A stretch of DNA of 64,000 nt from Streptomyces sp. 1-11 (GTDB lineage Bacteria > Actinomycetota > Actinomycetes > Streptomycetales > Streptomycetaceae), in assembly GCF_007176755.1 (NCBI RefSeq), contig NZ_BJTV01000017.1:62001-126000 (forward strand). Reading direction: 5' to 3'. The first letter of the stretch is position 1. Every line of letters starts with the position of its first letter. A program made the position numbers and the translations under genes. The notes below the pieces were generated by a model. That model saw nothing but the letters and a program-made list of their open reading frames with translations, made no database searches and had not been told where the DNA came from. This document shows, in pieces, positions 23,367-31,460 of this stretch.

Positions 23367-24809
23367 TCAGTTCCAGCTGGCGTGCAGCGGCTTGCCCTCC
23401 GCATAGCCGGCGGCGCTCTGGATGCCGACGATGGCCTTCTCGGCGAACTCCTCCAGGGAGCCGGCTCCGGCGTAGGTGCAGGAGGAACGGACGCCCGCGA
23501 TGACCGAGTCGATCAGGTCCTCGACGCCCGGGCGGGCCGGGTCGAGGAACATCCGGGAGGTGGAGATTCCCTCCTCGAACAGCGCCTTGCGGGCGCGGTC
23601 GTAGGAGGACTCCTCCGAGGTGCGGTTGCGCACCGCGCGTGCGGAGGCCATGCCGAACGACTCCTTGTAGAGGCGGCCGTTCGCGTCCTGCTGGAGGTCG
23701 CCCGGGGACTCGTAGGTGCCCGCGAACCAGGAGCCGATCATCACGTTGGACGCGCCGGCCGCGAGGGCCATGGCCACGTCGCGCGGGTGGCGGACGCCGC
23801 CGTCGGCCCACACGTGCTTGCCGTACTTCCTCGCCTCGGCGGCGCACTCCAGGACCGCGGAGAACTGCGGCCGGCCCACGCCGGTCATCATCCGGGTCGT
23901 GCACATCGCGCCGGGTCCGACACCGACCTTGATGATGTCCGCGCCGGCCTCGATCAGGTCCTTGACGCCCTCTGCGGAGACGATGTTGCCCGCCACGATC
24001 GGCACCTGCGGGTCGAGCGCGCGCACCACCTTGACCGCGCTGATCATCGACTCCTGGTGGCCGTGCGCGGTGTCGATGACGAGCGTGTCGACGCCCGCGT
24101 CGAGCAGCTGCTTGGCCTTGCCGGCCACGTCGCCGTTGATGCCGACGGCGGCGGCGACGCGCAGCCGGCCCTTCGCGTCCACGGCCGGGGTGTACAGGGT
24201 GGCCCGCAGGGCGCCCTTGCGGGTCAGGATGCCGGCGAGCCTGCCGTCCTGGTCGACGGCCGGGGCGTAGCGGCGGTTGTGCGTGTCGAGGGTGTTGAAG
24301 GCCTCGCGCGGGTCGATGCCGGCGTCCAGCAAGAGCAGGTCCCTGGACATGACCACTTCGAGCTGGGTGAAGCGGTCGACGCCGCTCAGGTCGGCGTCGG
24401 TGACGACGCCGACGGGCCGCTGCTCCTCGTCGACGACGACGCCGGCGTTGTGCGCCCGCTTGGGCAGCAGGGCGAGGGCGTCGGCGACGGTCTGGTGCGG
24501 GGCCAGCACGATCGGGGTGTCCAGCACCAGGTGGCGGCTCTTGACCCAGGAGACGACGTCGGCGACCACGTCGATCGGGATGTCCTGCGGGATGACCACG
24601 AGGCCGCCGCGGCGGGCGACCGTCTCGGCCATGCGACGGCCGGCGATGGCGGTCATGTTGGCGACGACGAGCGGGATGGTGGTACCCGTGCCGTCCGGCG
24701 AGCCGAGGTCCACGCCCTGACGCGAGCCCACCGCGGAGCGGCTCGGCACCATGAACACGTCGTCGTACGTCAGGTCGTACGCGGGCTGGATGTCATTGAG
24801 GAAACGCAC
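23367..24809 (-). CDS. guaB1: GuaB1-type GMP reductase (IMPDH family with CBS pair)
   Basis: A 480-residue TIM-barrel protein of the IMPDH/GMP reductase family. It has an inserted CBS pair (about residues 90-205: VGVVTDADLSG, LAGILTRKGALR) and the catalytic loop GVGPGAMCTTRMMTG with the active cysteine. The actinobacterial GuaB1 group, as shown for Mycobacterium, reduces GMP to IMP rather than oxidising IMP; I assign that from the overall match (FLNDIQPAYDLTYDDVFMVP). GTG 24809 gives the family start; GTG 24818 is in frame. True IMP dehydrogenase should be elsewhere in the genome. Confidence 0.88.
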   Translation of the reverse strand: MRFLNDIQPAYDLTYDDVFMVPSRSAVGSRQGVDLGSPDGTGTTIPLVVANMTAIAGRRMAETVARRGGLVVIPQDIPIDVVADVVSWVKSRHLVLDTPIVLAPHQTVADALALLPKRAHNAGVVVDEEQRPVGVVTDADLSGVDRFTQLEVVMSRDLLLLDAGIDPREAFNTLDTHNRRYAPAVDQDGRLAGILTRKGALRATLYTPAVDAKGRLRVAAAVGINGDVAGKAKQLLDAGVDTLVIDTAHGHQESMISAVKVVRALDPQVPIVAGNIVSAEGVKDLIEAGADIIKVGVGPGAMCTTRMMTGVGRPQFSAVLECAAEARKYGKHVWADGGVRHPRDVAMALAAGASNVMIGSWFAGTYESPGDLQQDANGRLYKESFGMASARAVRNRTSEESSYDRARKALFEEGISTSRMFLDPARPGVEDLIDSVIAGVRSSCTYAGAGSLEEFAEKAIVGIQSAAGYAEGKPLHASWN

Positions 24810-24903
24810 GTGCCGCACATCCCAGTCGATCAGAGGTGACCCCCCGACGGGTGCGCCAGGGGGAAAAGAGCACGTACTTCATTGTCCCATGACGGCCGGC
24901 CCG

Positions 24904-25272
24904 TCAGGCCCCCACAGAACCTCCAGCGCCGCCGGAAGGGGGCTGGGAGGATCCTCCAAGGGCGAGGGCGACGGTCAGCGCCGGTGCGATCCGCATGGCG
25001 TGCGCGAACACCTCCTGGGCGGTCTCCCACTCCTCCGGCCGCGCCTTCGCGTACGCCTGCCAGTCCCGGACGACGAGGAGCAGCCCCCGCTCCCGGGCCT
25101 CCTCGGGCCAGACGGACAGGTCGGACAGGGAGTCGGCCAGCGCGTCCCAGTTGCGGCCGAACCAGCCGGGCAGCGAGAGCGCCCGGGCCGCGCGGTCCAT
25201 CAGGCCGGCCTTGTCCGTGACCCCGTCGAGGTCCAGCGCGGCCACGAGACGGTCCGTCAGGTCCCCGGTCAT
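24904..25272 (-). CDS. Barstar-family RNase inhibitor
   Basis: A 122-residue protein with a barstar domain in its first 95 residues. The conserved core LPGWFGRNWDALADSLSDLSVWPE (seen at about 34-57) supplies the acidic face that blocks the RNase active site, and DGVTDKAGLMDRAARAL forms the preceding helix. A glycine/serine-rich tail of about 18 residues follows. Its ATG overlaps the RNase stop by four bases (25269-25272), so inhibitor and enzyme are made together. It should act in the cytoplasm as the immunity protein. Confidence 0.88.
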   Translation of the reverse strand: MTGDLTDRLVAALDLDGVTDKAGLMDRAARALSLPGWFGRNWDALADSLSDLSVWPEEARERGLLLVVRDWQAYAKARPEEWETAQEVFAHAMRIAPALTVALALGGSSQPPSGGAGGSVGA

Positions 25273-25730
25273 CTCAGCACCGCCCGGAACGAGTCGTAGT
25301 GATCATCGGTGTAGTAGACCTCCCCGCCCTGGCCGGTGACCAGCCGCCGTGCCCCGCGGTCCGGCGAGCCCGGGGTCGGCACCGTGTACTCGTGGTAGTG
25401 ACCGCGCGGCTGTCTCGGCAGACGCCCCTCGAAGTTGCCGAAGACGACTCCGTCCCTGGCGTACGGGAAGGGTCCGCTCCGGTCGATCAGGGCGAGGGTC
25501 CGGCGGGCCTCGGCGGGCAGCCGGGACTCCTGGACGGTGGCCATGCCCCGGGCCCACGCCGGGGTGGACGCGCTCGCCTCCGCCGGCGGGGATCCGCCCT
25601 GGCCGGAACAGCCGGTCAGCAGGACGGTCAGCGCCAGCAGCGCCCCCGCGAGCACGGCGGGAAGGCGCCGCGTCCCGGCTCGGCGAGCGGGCCCGGGGAA
25701 CGCTTGGGTGACGAACCGCGGCAGCAGCAT
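25269..25730 (-). CDS. Guanyl-specific RNase of the Sa/barnase type, predicted lipoprotein
   Basis: A 153-residue secreted RNase. An N-terminal hydrophobic segment ends in the lipobox LLTGC (Cys41), predicting a membrane-anchored lipoprotein, then a linker, then an RNase Sa-like domain (about 65-153). Catalytic residues line up with RNase Sa: Glu101 (NFEGRLP), Arg125 and Arg129 (DRGARR), His144 (DDHYDSF); SGPFPYARDGVVFGN and YYHEYTV-type HYHEYTV are also conserved. The disulfide cysteines of RNase Sa are absent. ATG 25730 has no strong ribosome site; upstream in-frame starts exist. Confidence 0.85.
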   Translation of the reverse strand: MLLPRFVTQAFPGPARRAGTRRLPAVLAGALLALTVLLTGCSGQGGSPPAEASASTPAWARGMATVQESRLPAEARRTLALIDRSGPFPYARDGVVFGNFEGRLPRQPRGHYHEYTVPTPGSPDRGARRLVTGQGGEVYYTDDHYDSFRAVLR

Positions 25731-25962
25731 GCGGCCGATGCTGTCACGGCCGTCCCGCCACGTCCTCACCACACCCCACCGGCGCCGCACGCCGCGACCC
25801 GGCGGAACCCGCCGGGCGCCGGGCCGGGAGGGGGTCACACCGCTCCGGACGAGCCATCACCGGGTCAGGCAGACCGCACCGAGCCGCACCAGTCCTGCCG
25901 GGCCATGCCGGGCCGCACAGGCCACGCCCGGCCAGGCAGGCCACACCCAGCCGGTCACCACA
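25731..25962. other. Upstream region of the RNase gene
   Basis: Part of a 414-bp gene-free interval (25731-26144). It should contain the RNase-barstar promoter, but no clear -35/-10 pair is visible. The left half of the degenerate CAGGCCAC-rich repeat region begins near 25860. Confidence 0.4.
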
Positions 25963-26031
25963 CCGGACCGGACGACCCACGCCGGCGGGCCGGACAGGCC
26001 ACACCGGACCGGACGAACCACGCCGGCAGGC
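25963..26031. repeat. 41-bp-period minisatellite-like repeat
   Basis: A 28-bp unit beginning CCGGACCGGACGA occurs at 25963 and 26004 with two mismatches, a period of 41 bp. Flanking sequence (about 25860-26100) contains further degenerate copies of CAGGCCAC and CGCCCGG. It separates the RNase gene from the SorC-type regulator. Confidence 0.65.
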
Positions 26032-26114
26032 GGGACGGCCCAAGCCGGACCAGGCAGGCCGCGCCCGGTCATGCAGGCCACAGCAGACCCGGCCACTAAC
26101 GCGGGACCGGGCCT

Positions 26115-26138
26115 GCCGGGCCGGATCGCCGGCCCGGC
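26115..26138 (-). terminator. Terminator after the SorC-type regulator
   Basis: A 9-bp perfect stem (26116-26124 with 26129-26137) plus one more outer pair, and a 4-nt loop ATCG. It ends 7 bp before the regulator stop codon on the minus strand. Confidence 0.6.
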
Positions 26139-26144
26139 CGGGTG

Positions 26145-27164
26145 TCAGTGGCCGTCGGGGTCCGCACGGCTGAGCGTGGGCTTCGGCGTGGGGCCGGCCG
26201 TCATCAGGTAGTCGGCGGCCGAGGTGTCCGTCACCAGGCTGGTGACCAGCCCGGACCGCAGCACCGCGTCGATCGCGGACGCCTTGCGCTGCCCGCCGGC
26301 GATCGCCACGACCTCCGGGATACGGCGGAGCTGGTCTGCCTTGACCGTGATGCACCGCTCCCCCAGGTCCCGGCCGATCCGGCGCCCCTCGGCGTCGAAC
26401 AGGTGGGCGGCCATCTCGGCGGCGACCCCGAGCGAGGCGTAGTGCGCGCGCTCCTCGTCGCTGAGCATGTCGTGCACCGTCGAGATGCCCGGCTCCCAGG
26501 AGCCGATGGAGACGCAGGCGACCGTGACCTTGTCGAAGTACTCGAAGGCCCGGGCGATCCCCGTCTGGTTGCGCAGGGCGGCCGCGGTGGCCGCGTCCGG
26601 CAGCAGCATCGGCGCGTAGATGGGGTGGGCGTCGCCGCCCGACACCTGGGCGGCCCGGCGCACGGCCTCCACCGAGCCGCGCTCGGAGGTCCCAGCGTCG
26701 TACACGCCCGTGAGCTGCACCACCGTGCACGGCGGCAGCCGGTCGAGCGCGGCGGCCATGTGGATGGTGGACCGGCCCCAGGCCAGTCCGAGCACGTCCC
26801 CCTCGTTGACCAGCTCGCCGAGCAGATCCGCGGCGACCTCGCCGAGGTTCTCGGGGTCGGGGGTCTCCTCCGCCTCGGCCGGGGACTCGACCACGACGGC
26901 GTGCCTCAGGCCGTAGCGGGCGCGGAGCGCGTCCGAGCGCTCGGCGTCCAGTTCGGCCGGCACACGGATCTCGATGCGCACGAGATCCCGTTCGAGGGCC
27001 GTCTCCAGGACCCGGGCCACTTTGAAGCGGCTGACGCCGAACTCCTCCGCGATCTGGATCTTGGATTTGCCCTCGAGGTAGAAGCGGCGGGCCATGGCCG
27101 CCGCCTGCACCAGCTCAGCGGGTCCCATCCGCATGGCTGACCGGCCCGCCGACATACCCGACAC
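26145..27164 (-). CDS. SorC/DeoR-type sugar-binding transcriptional regulator
   Basis: A 339-residue regulator. The helix-turn-helix (about residues 20-65, MARRFYLEGKSKIQIAEEFG, then VSRFKVARVLETAL) precedes a SorC sugar-binding domain (about 85-330) with GLAWGRSTIHMAAAL, GGDAHPIYAP and AGGQRKASAIDAVL. Such regulators bind phosphorylated sugars or sugar alcohols. No sugar operon adjoins it; it lies just downstream of rpe on the same strand (114 nt). I start at GTG 27164 because GAGGAG lies 6 nt upstream; earlier in-frame GTG/ATG codons (27188, 27242) lack such a site. Confidence 0.88.
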   Translation of the reverse strand: MSGMSAGRSAMRMGPAELVQAAAMARRFYLEGKSKIQIAEEFGVSRFKVARVLETALERDLVRIEIRVPAELDAERSDALRARYGLRHAVVVESPAEAEETPDPENLGEVAADLLGELVNEGDVLGLAWGRSTIHMAAALDRLPPCTVVQLTGVYDAGTSERGSVEAVRRAAQVSGGDAHPIYAPMLLPDAATAAALRNQTGIARAFEYFDKVTVACVSIGSWEPGISTVHDMLSDEERAHYASLGVAAEMAAHLFDAEGRRIGRDLGERCITVKADQLRRIPEVVAIAGGQRKASAIDAVLRSGLVTSLVTDTSAADYLMTAGPTPKPTLSRADPDGH

Positions 27165-27278
27165 GGCGATCTCCTCACTGCTGTTCACACTCTGGATTCG
27201 CCGTTCATCCTTGCAGATACGGCGCGGCTGATCCGCCCACATGGGCGGCGTTCACTCAAGCGTTCACGTAGCCGTGGC

Positions 27279-27965
27279 TCAGTGGCCGCATGCCCAGGAG
27301 GCCCCGGCAGTCGCGGAATCGGCCTGGGCGCGCAGCGCCCGCACCGCCTCCGCGGGGTCGTCGGCCCCGTACACGGCCGAGCCGGCCACGAAGACGTCCG
27401 CTCCCGCCTCCGCGCACCGCTCGATGGTGGAGGCCGAGACACCGCCGTCGACCTGCAGCCACAGTTCGAGACCGTGCTTGCCGATCAGCTCCCGGGTGCG
27501 GCGGATCTTGGGGAGCATGATGTCGAGGAAGGCCTGCCCGCCGAAGCCCGGCTCGACCGTCATGATCAGCAGCATGTCGAGTTCCGGCAGCAGGTCCTCG
27601 TACGGCTCGATCGGCGTCGCGGGCTTCAGCGCCATGGAGGCGCGGGCGCCCTTGGCGCGGATCTCCCGGGCGAGCCGCACGGGCGCGGCGGCCGCCTCGA
27701 CGTGGAAGGTGACCGAGGAGGCCCCCGCCTCGACGTACCGCGGCGCCCAGCGGTCGGGGTCCTCGATCATCAGGTGGCAGTCCAGCGGGGTGCCGGTGGC
27801 ACGGGCGAGGGACTCCACGACCGGCACGCCGAGCGTGAGGTTGGGGACGAAATGGTTGTCCATGACGTCGACGTGGAGCCAGTCGGCTCCCTCGACCGCC
27901 TTGGCCTCGTCCGCGAGGCGGGCGAAGTCGGCGGACAGAATGCTGGGGTTGATCTGCGCGGCCAT
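27279..27965 (-). CDS. rpe: Ribulose-phosphate 3-epimerase
   Basis: A 228-residue TIM-barrel epimerase interconverting ribulose 5-phosphate and xylulose 5-phosphate in the pentose phosphate pathway. Family signatures are visible: INPSILSADFARL, LHVDVMDNHFVPNLTLG (catalytic Asp, metal His), DCHLMIEDPDRW, MTVEPGFGGQAF and QVDGGVSAST. The ATG at 27965 is the family start, although the frame extends eight codons upstream. It lies downstream of rsmB on the same strand (123 nt). Confidence 0.96.
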   Translation of the reverse strand: MAAQINPSILSADFARLADEAKAVEGADWLHVDVMDNHFVPNLTLGVPVVESLARATGTPLDCHLMIEDPDRWAPRYVEAGASSVTFHVEAAAAPVRLAREIRAKGARASMALKPATPIEPYEDLLPELDMLLIMTVEPGFGGQAFLDIMLPKIRRTRELIGKHGLELWLQVDGGVSASTIERCAEAGADVFVAGSAVYGADDPAEAVRALRAQADSATAGASWACGH

Positions 27966-28088
27966 GACCCAAGCCTGCCATGCCGCCACGTCTGCCTGGA
28001 ACGGCGGTCCGTCGCGGTTGTGTCTCGGTCGCGGGGCGGTGCGGGACGGACCCGGCCGCCCCGCACCCCCGGGGACCGCCGGCCGGGG

Positions 28089-29507
28089 TCAGCCGGTGCG
28101 GCGGATCAGGGCCAGGTACATCGCGTCGGTGCCGTGCAGGTGCGGCCAGAGCTGTACGTCGGGCCCCTCGCCGAGCGCCGGGACGCCGGGCAGTAGGGGA
28201 CGGGCGTCGATCAGCTCGGTCTCCGGGCGCTGCTTGAGCACGTCGGCGACGACCGCCCGGGTCTCGGCGAGGTGCGGCGAGCAGGTCGCGTAGCCGACCA
28301 CCCCGCCGACGCGCACCGAGTCCAGCGCGGTGCGCAGCAGGGTGCGCTGGAGCGGCGCGAAGCTCTCCAGGTCCTCCGGGCGGCGCCGCCAGCGCGCCTC
28401 GGGGCGCCGGCGCAGGGCGCCGAGCCCGCTGCACGGCACGTCCATCAGCACGCGGTCGAAGCTGCCGGGCCGCCACGGCGGCCGGGTCCCGTCGGCGGTG
28501 ACGACCTGGTACGGGCCCGGGTTGCCCTTCAATGCCCTGGCCACCAGTCCCGCCCGGTGCGGCTGCTTCTCGGCGGCCAGCAGCGCGGCCCCGCGTTCGG
28601 CGGCGAGGGCGGCCAGCAGCGCGGCCTTGCCGCCGGGACCGGCGCAGCCGTCGAGCCAGGTGGCGTCGGGGCCGTCGAGCGGGGCGTTGGCGAGCGCGAG
28701 GGCGACGAGCTGGCTGCCCTCGTCCTGGACTCCGGCCCGCCCCTCGTCCACGGCCCGCACGGCGCCCGGCTCGCCGCCCTCGGCCAGCCGCACGGCGTAC
28801 GGCGACCAGCGGCCCGGTACGGCGGCGTCCTCGCGCAGCAGCTCCTCGGTGGTGGACCGGCCCGGCCGGGCGACGAGGGTGACCTCGGGCCGCTCGTTGT
28901 CGGCCTCCAGCAGGTCCTCGATGCCGGCCCGGCCGCCGCCGAGGGAGTCCCACAGCGCGGAGACCACCCAGCGGGGATGCGAGTGCACGACGGCGAGGTG
29001 GTCCTCCGGGTCGTCGTCGTAGGGCGGCGCGACCTTCGCGATCCAGCCGTCGAGGTCGTCCTGCGCCACCTTCCTCAGCACCGCGTTGACGAACTTGGCG
29101 CGCCCGTCCCCGAGCACCACGCGGGCCAGCTCCACCGAGGCGGACACGGCGGCGTGGGTCGGGATCCGGGTGCCGAGGAGCTGGTGGACGCCCAGGCTGA
29201 GCACGTCGAGCACCGGCGGGTCGACCTCGCGCAGCGGCCGGTCCACGCAGGCGGCGATGACGGCGTCGTAAGTGCCCTGCCGGCGCAGCGTCCCGTACAC
29301 CAGCTCGGTGGCGAGGGCGGCGTCCCGCGCCTCGAAGCCGCCCTTCTCGCGCGCCTTGCGCAGCAGCGGCGGCAGGACCAGGTTGGCGTACGCGTCCCGT
29401 TCGTCCACCGCGCGCAGCGCGTCGAAGGCGAGGATGCGGACGGGGTCCTTCTGGGGACGGCGGTAGGGCTTGGCGGGCCTGCGCGGCCGCCCGGACTGCT
29501 CGCTCAC
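28089..29507 (-). CDS. rsmB: 16S rRNA m5C967 methyltransferase (RsmB/Sun family)
   Basis: A 472-residue enzyme. An N-terminal NusB-like RNA-binding domain (about 25-175, DAYANLVLPPLL, TELVYGTLR) precedes a SAM-dependent methyltransferase (about 250-470) with LDGCAGPGGKAALLAAL, MDVPCSGLGALRRRPEARW and the second cysteine motif YATCSPHLAET. The two cysteines are those needed for m5C formation. GTG 29507 (MSEQSGRPRR) is chosen because the upstream frame lacks conserved sequence. It follows fmt by 80 nt, as in many bacteria. Confidence 0.94.
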   Translation of the reverse strand: MSEQSGRPRRPAKPYRRPQKDPVRILAFDALRAVDERDAYANLVLPPLLRKAREKGGFEARDAALATELVYGTLRRQGTYDAVIAACVDRPLREVDPPVLDVLSLGVHQLLGTRIPTHAAVSASVELARVVLGDGRAKFVNAVLRKVAQDDLDGWIAKVAPPYDDDPEDHLAVVHSHPRWVVSALWDSLGGGRAGIEDLLEADNERPEVTLVARPGRSTTEELLREDAAVPGRWSPYAVRLAEGGEPGAVRAVDEGRAGVQDEGSQLVALALANAPLDGPDATWLDGCAGPGGKAALLAALAAERGAALLAAEKQPHRAGLVARALKGNPGPYQVVTADGTRPPWRPGSFDRVLMDVPCSGLGALRRRPEARWRRRPEDLESFAPLQRTLLRTALDSVRVGGVVGYATCSPHLAETRAVVADVLKQRPETELIDARPLLPGVPALGEGPDVQLWPHLHGTDAMYLALIRRTG

Positions 29508-29587
29508 GAAAAAGGTGCTCCGGATGTGAAGAAGGGGGTGCGGTTCCCAGCGTACGTCGCGGCGGCCGCGCCCCCGCCGCCCGGGGA

Positions 29588-30520
29588 TCAGCCCCCGAGC
29601 GTCTCCCCCTCCGCGATGCGCGCCCCGCGCGCCCAGTCGGCGGCCCGCATCGGCTTCTTGCCCTGGGCCTGCACCCACCGCAGCTCGACGGCGTACGACC
29701 CGGTGCCCACGTGCACGCTGTTCTTGCCGGCCGCGAGTTGTCCAGGGGCGAGGCCGGTGCGCTCGGGCACCGGCGTGACCTGGACGAGCTTGAGCCGCTC
29801 GCCGCGGAAGGTGGTCCAGGCGCCGGGCGCGGGTGTGCAGCCGCGCACCACCCGGTCCACGCGCAGCGCGGGCGCCGCCCAGTCCACCTGGGCGTCCTCG
29901 ACGGTGATCTTGGGAGCGAGGGTGATGCCGTCCGTTGGCTGCGGCACGGCCTTCAGGGTGCCGTCCGCGATGCCGTCCATGGTCGCGGACAGCAGCCCGG
30001 CGCCGGCGAACGCGAGCCTGGTGAGCAGGTCGCCGCTGGTGTCGGTGGGCCGTACCCGCTCGGTGACGGTGCCGTACACCGGACCCGAGTCGAGCCCCTC
30101 CTCGATGAGGAAGGTGGAGGCCCCGGTGATCTCGTCGCCCGCCATGACGGCGTGCTGCACGGGCGCGGCCCCGCGCCAGGCGGGCAGCAGCGAGAAGTGC
30201 AGGTTGACCCAGCCGTGCGCCGGGACGTCCAGGGCGACGCGGGGCAGCAGGGCGCCGTAGGCGACCACCGGGCAGCAGTCCGGGGCGATCTCCCGCAGCC
30301 GCTCCAGGAAGTCGGGGTCGCGCGGCCTGGCCGGCTTCAGCACCTCGATCCCGGCCTCGGCCGCCCGTTCGGCCACGGGGGACGCGACCAGCCTGCGTCC
30401 CCGGCCGGCCGGCGCGTCGGGCCGCGTGACGACGGCGGCCACCTCGTGCCGCCCGGAGGCGAGGAGAGCGTCCAGGGCGGGAACGGCGACCTCGGGGGTA
30501 CCGGCGAAGACCAGCTTCAT
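29588..30520 (-). CDS. fmt: Methionyl-tRNA formyltransferase
   Basis: A 310-residue enzyme that formylates initiator Met-tRNA using 10-formyl-tetrahydrofolate. It begins MKLVFAGTPEVAVPAL. The formyl-transfer core contains VNLHFSLLPAWRGAAPVQ (Asn-His pair and SLLP loop) and STFLIEEGLDSGPVY, and a C-terminal OB-like tRNA-binding domain starts near residue 205. ATG 30520 matches the family start exactly. It heads the fmt-rsmB-rpe series read leftward. Confidence 0.97.
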   Translation of the reverse strand: MKLVFAGTPEVAVPALDALLASGRHEVAAVVTRPDAPAGRGRRLVASPVAERAAEAGIEVLKPARPRDPDFLERLREIAPDCCPVVAYGALLPRVALDVPAHGWVNLHFSLLPAWRGAAPVQHAVMAGDEITGASTFLIEEGLDSGPVYGTVTERVRPTDTSGDLLTRLAFAGAGLLSATMDGIADGTLKAVPQPTDGITLAPKITVEDAQVDWAAPALRVDRVVRGCTPAPGAWTTFRGERLKLVQVTPVPERTGLAPGQLAAGKNSVHVGTGSYAVELRWVQAQGKKPMRAADWARGARIAEGETLGG

Positions 30521-30787
30521 GGGCGGGATCGGGCCTCTCGGGCGGGGGTTGGACGGGCAGCGCACCAGTCTATGACCCGGCCGGGCCGCCCGCCCCACCC
30601 GTCACGGACGCGCGGGCGGCGGGCGGGCCGCGCCGGTGGTGCGCGGATCACGGGCGGCGTACGCATATGCCCGTACGCCCCCACCCCGTGACCAGCGGAG
30701 CGCCTGCGCGTTGGTCAAGAGAGAGTTGACACATCGGACCGCGGCAGCGGCCCAATTCCTTTCTACGCCGGTTCGAGAGGCTTGTTC

Positions 30788-31330
30788 ATGGCCGACCACG
30801 CAACCCACGACGCCCAGGCCCGGGCCAGCCTGCACTTGCTGGTGCGGGACATCGAGCGGGTCCGCCGGCAGGTGGACGCGCTGCGCACGCTCACCGCCCA
30901 GTTGGGCAACGTCTACCGTCCGCGCCGTTCCGGCCCCTCCACGGGCTTCGTCGTCTACGGCCGCGCCCCCGCGCCCACGGTCCGCCTCGCCCAGGAGCTG
31001 CGGGACAGCGTCGAGACGCTGGTCACCGCGGCCGTGGACTTCGACCGCTCGCTCGGCTTCTCCTGGGACGCGGTGGGCTCGGCCCTCGGCGTCACCAAGC
31101 AGGCGGTGCACCGCCGTTACGGCGCCCGCCGCGCCGCCGCCCAGGCGGCCGCCGAGAACGAGCGGGCGACCGAGGCGTCCGGTACCCGCACGCTCGACGG
31201 CAACTCCCCCCTGCCCGCGGTGCCGACGGTTCCGGCGGCCCGTTCGATGCCGACCCAGCCGACCGCGGGCAGCCCGACGCTCCGCGACGACGTACGCCCG
31301 ACGGCCTTCCCCGGCCCGCGCAACGGCTGA
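30788..31330 (+). CDS. Hypothetical protein with a helix-turn-helix-like segment
   Basis: A 180-residue protein I cannot place in a named family. The first 100 residues are helical (HLLVRDIERVRRQVDALRTL) and contain a likely helix-turn-helix, SWDAVGSALGVTKQAVHRRYG (about residues 84-104), which reads like a sigma/MerR-type DNA-binding segment. The last 60 residues are proline- and threonine-rich and probably disordered. ATG 30788 has GAGAGG about 10 nt upstream, and a TTGACA at 30726-30731 may be its -35 box. It is divergent from fmt; a regulator of a neighbouring gene is possible but unproven. Confidence 0.75.
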   Translation: MADHATHDAQARASLHLLVRDIERVRRQVDALRTLTAQLGNVYRPRRSGPSTGFVVYGRAPAPTVRLAQELRDSVETLVTAAVDFDRSLGFSWDAVGSALGVTKQAVHRRYGARRAAAQAAAENERATEASGTRTLDGNSPLPAVPTVPAARSMPTQPTAGSPTLRDDVRPTAFPGPRNG

Positions 31331-31360
31331 CCCCGGCCGCCCGGCCCGGGCCCCGTCGCC

Positions 31361-31386
31361 GCCCTCCCGGGAGACACCGGGAGGGC
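31361..31386. terminator. Bidirectional terminator between the HTH gene and priA
   Basis: A 10-bp perfect stem, GCCCTCCCGG (31361-31370) with CCGGGAGGGC (31377-31386), and a 6-nt loop. It lies between convergent genes and can serve both. Confidence 0.7.
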
Positions 31387-31460
31387 AGAAGCGTGCCGGG
31401 CGGCGGCGCGGGCCCCGGCGGGGACCCCGCCCGGCCCGGCCGGGCCGCGGCCGCGCGGCC

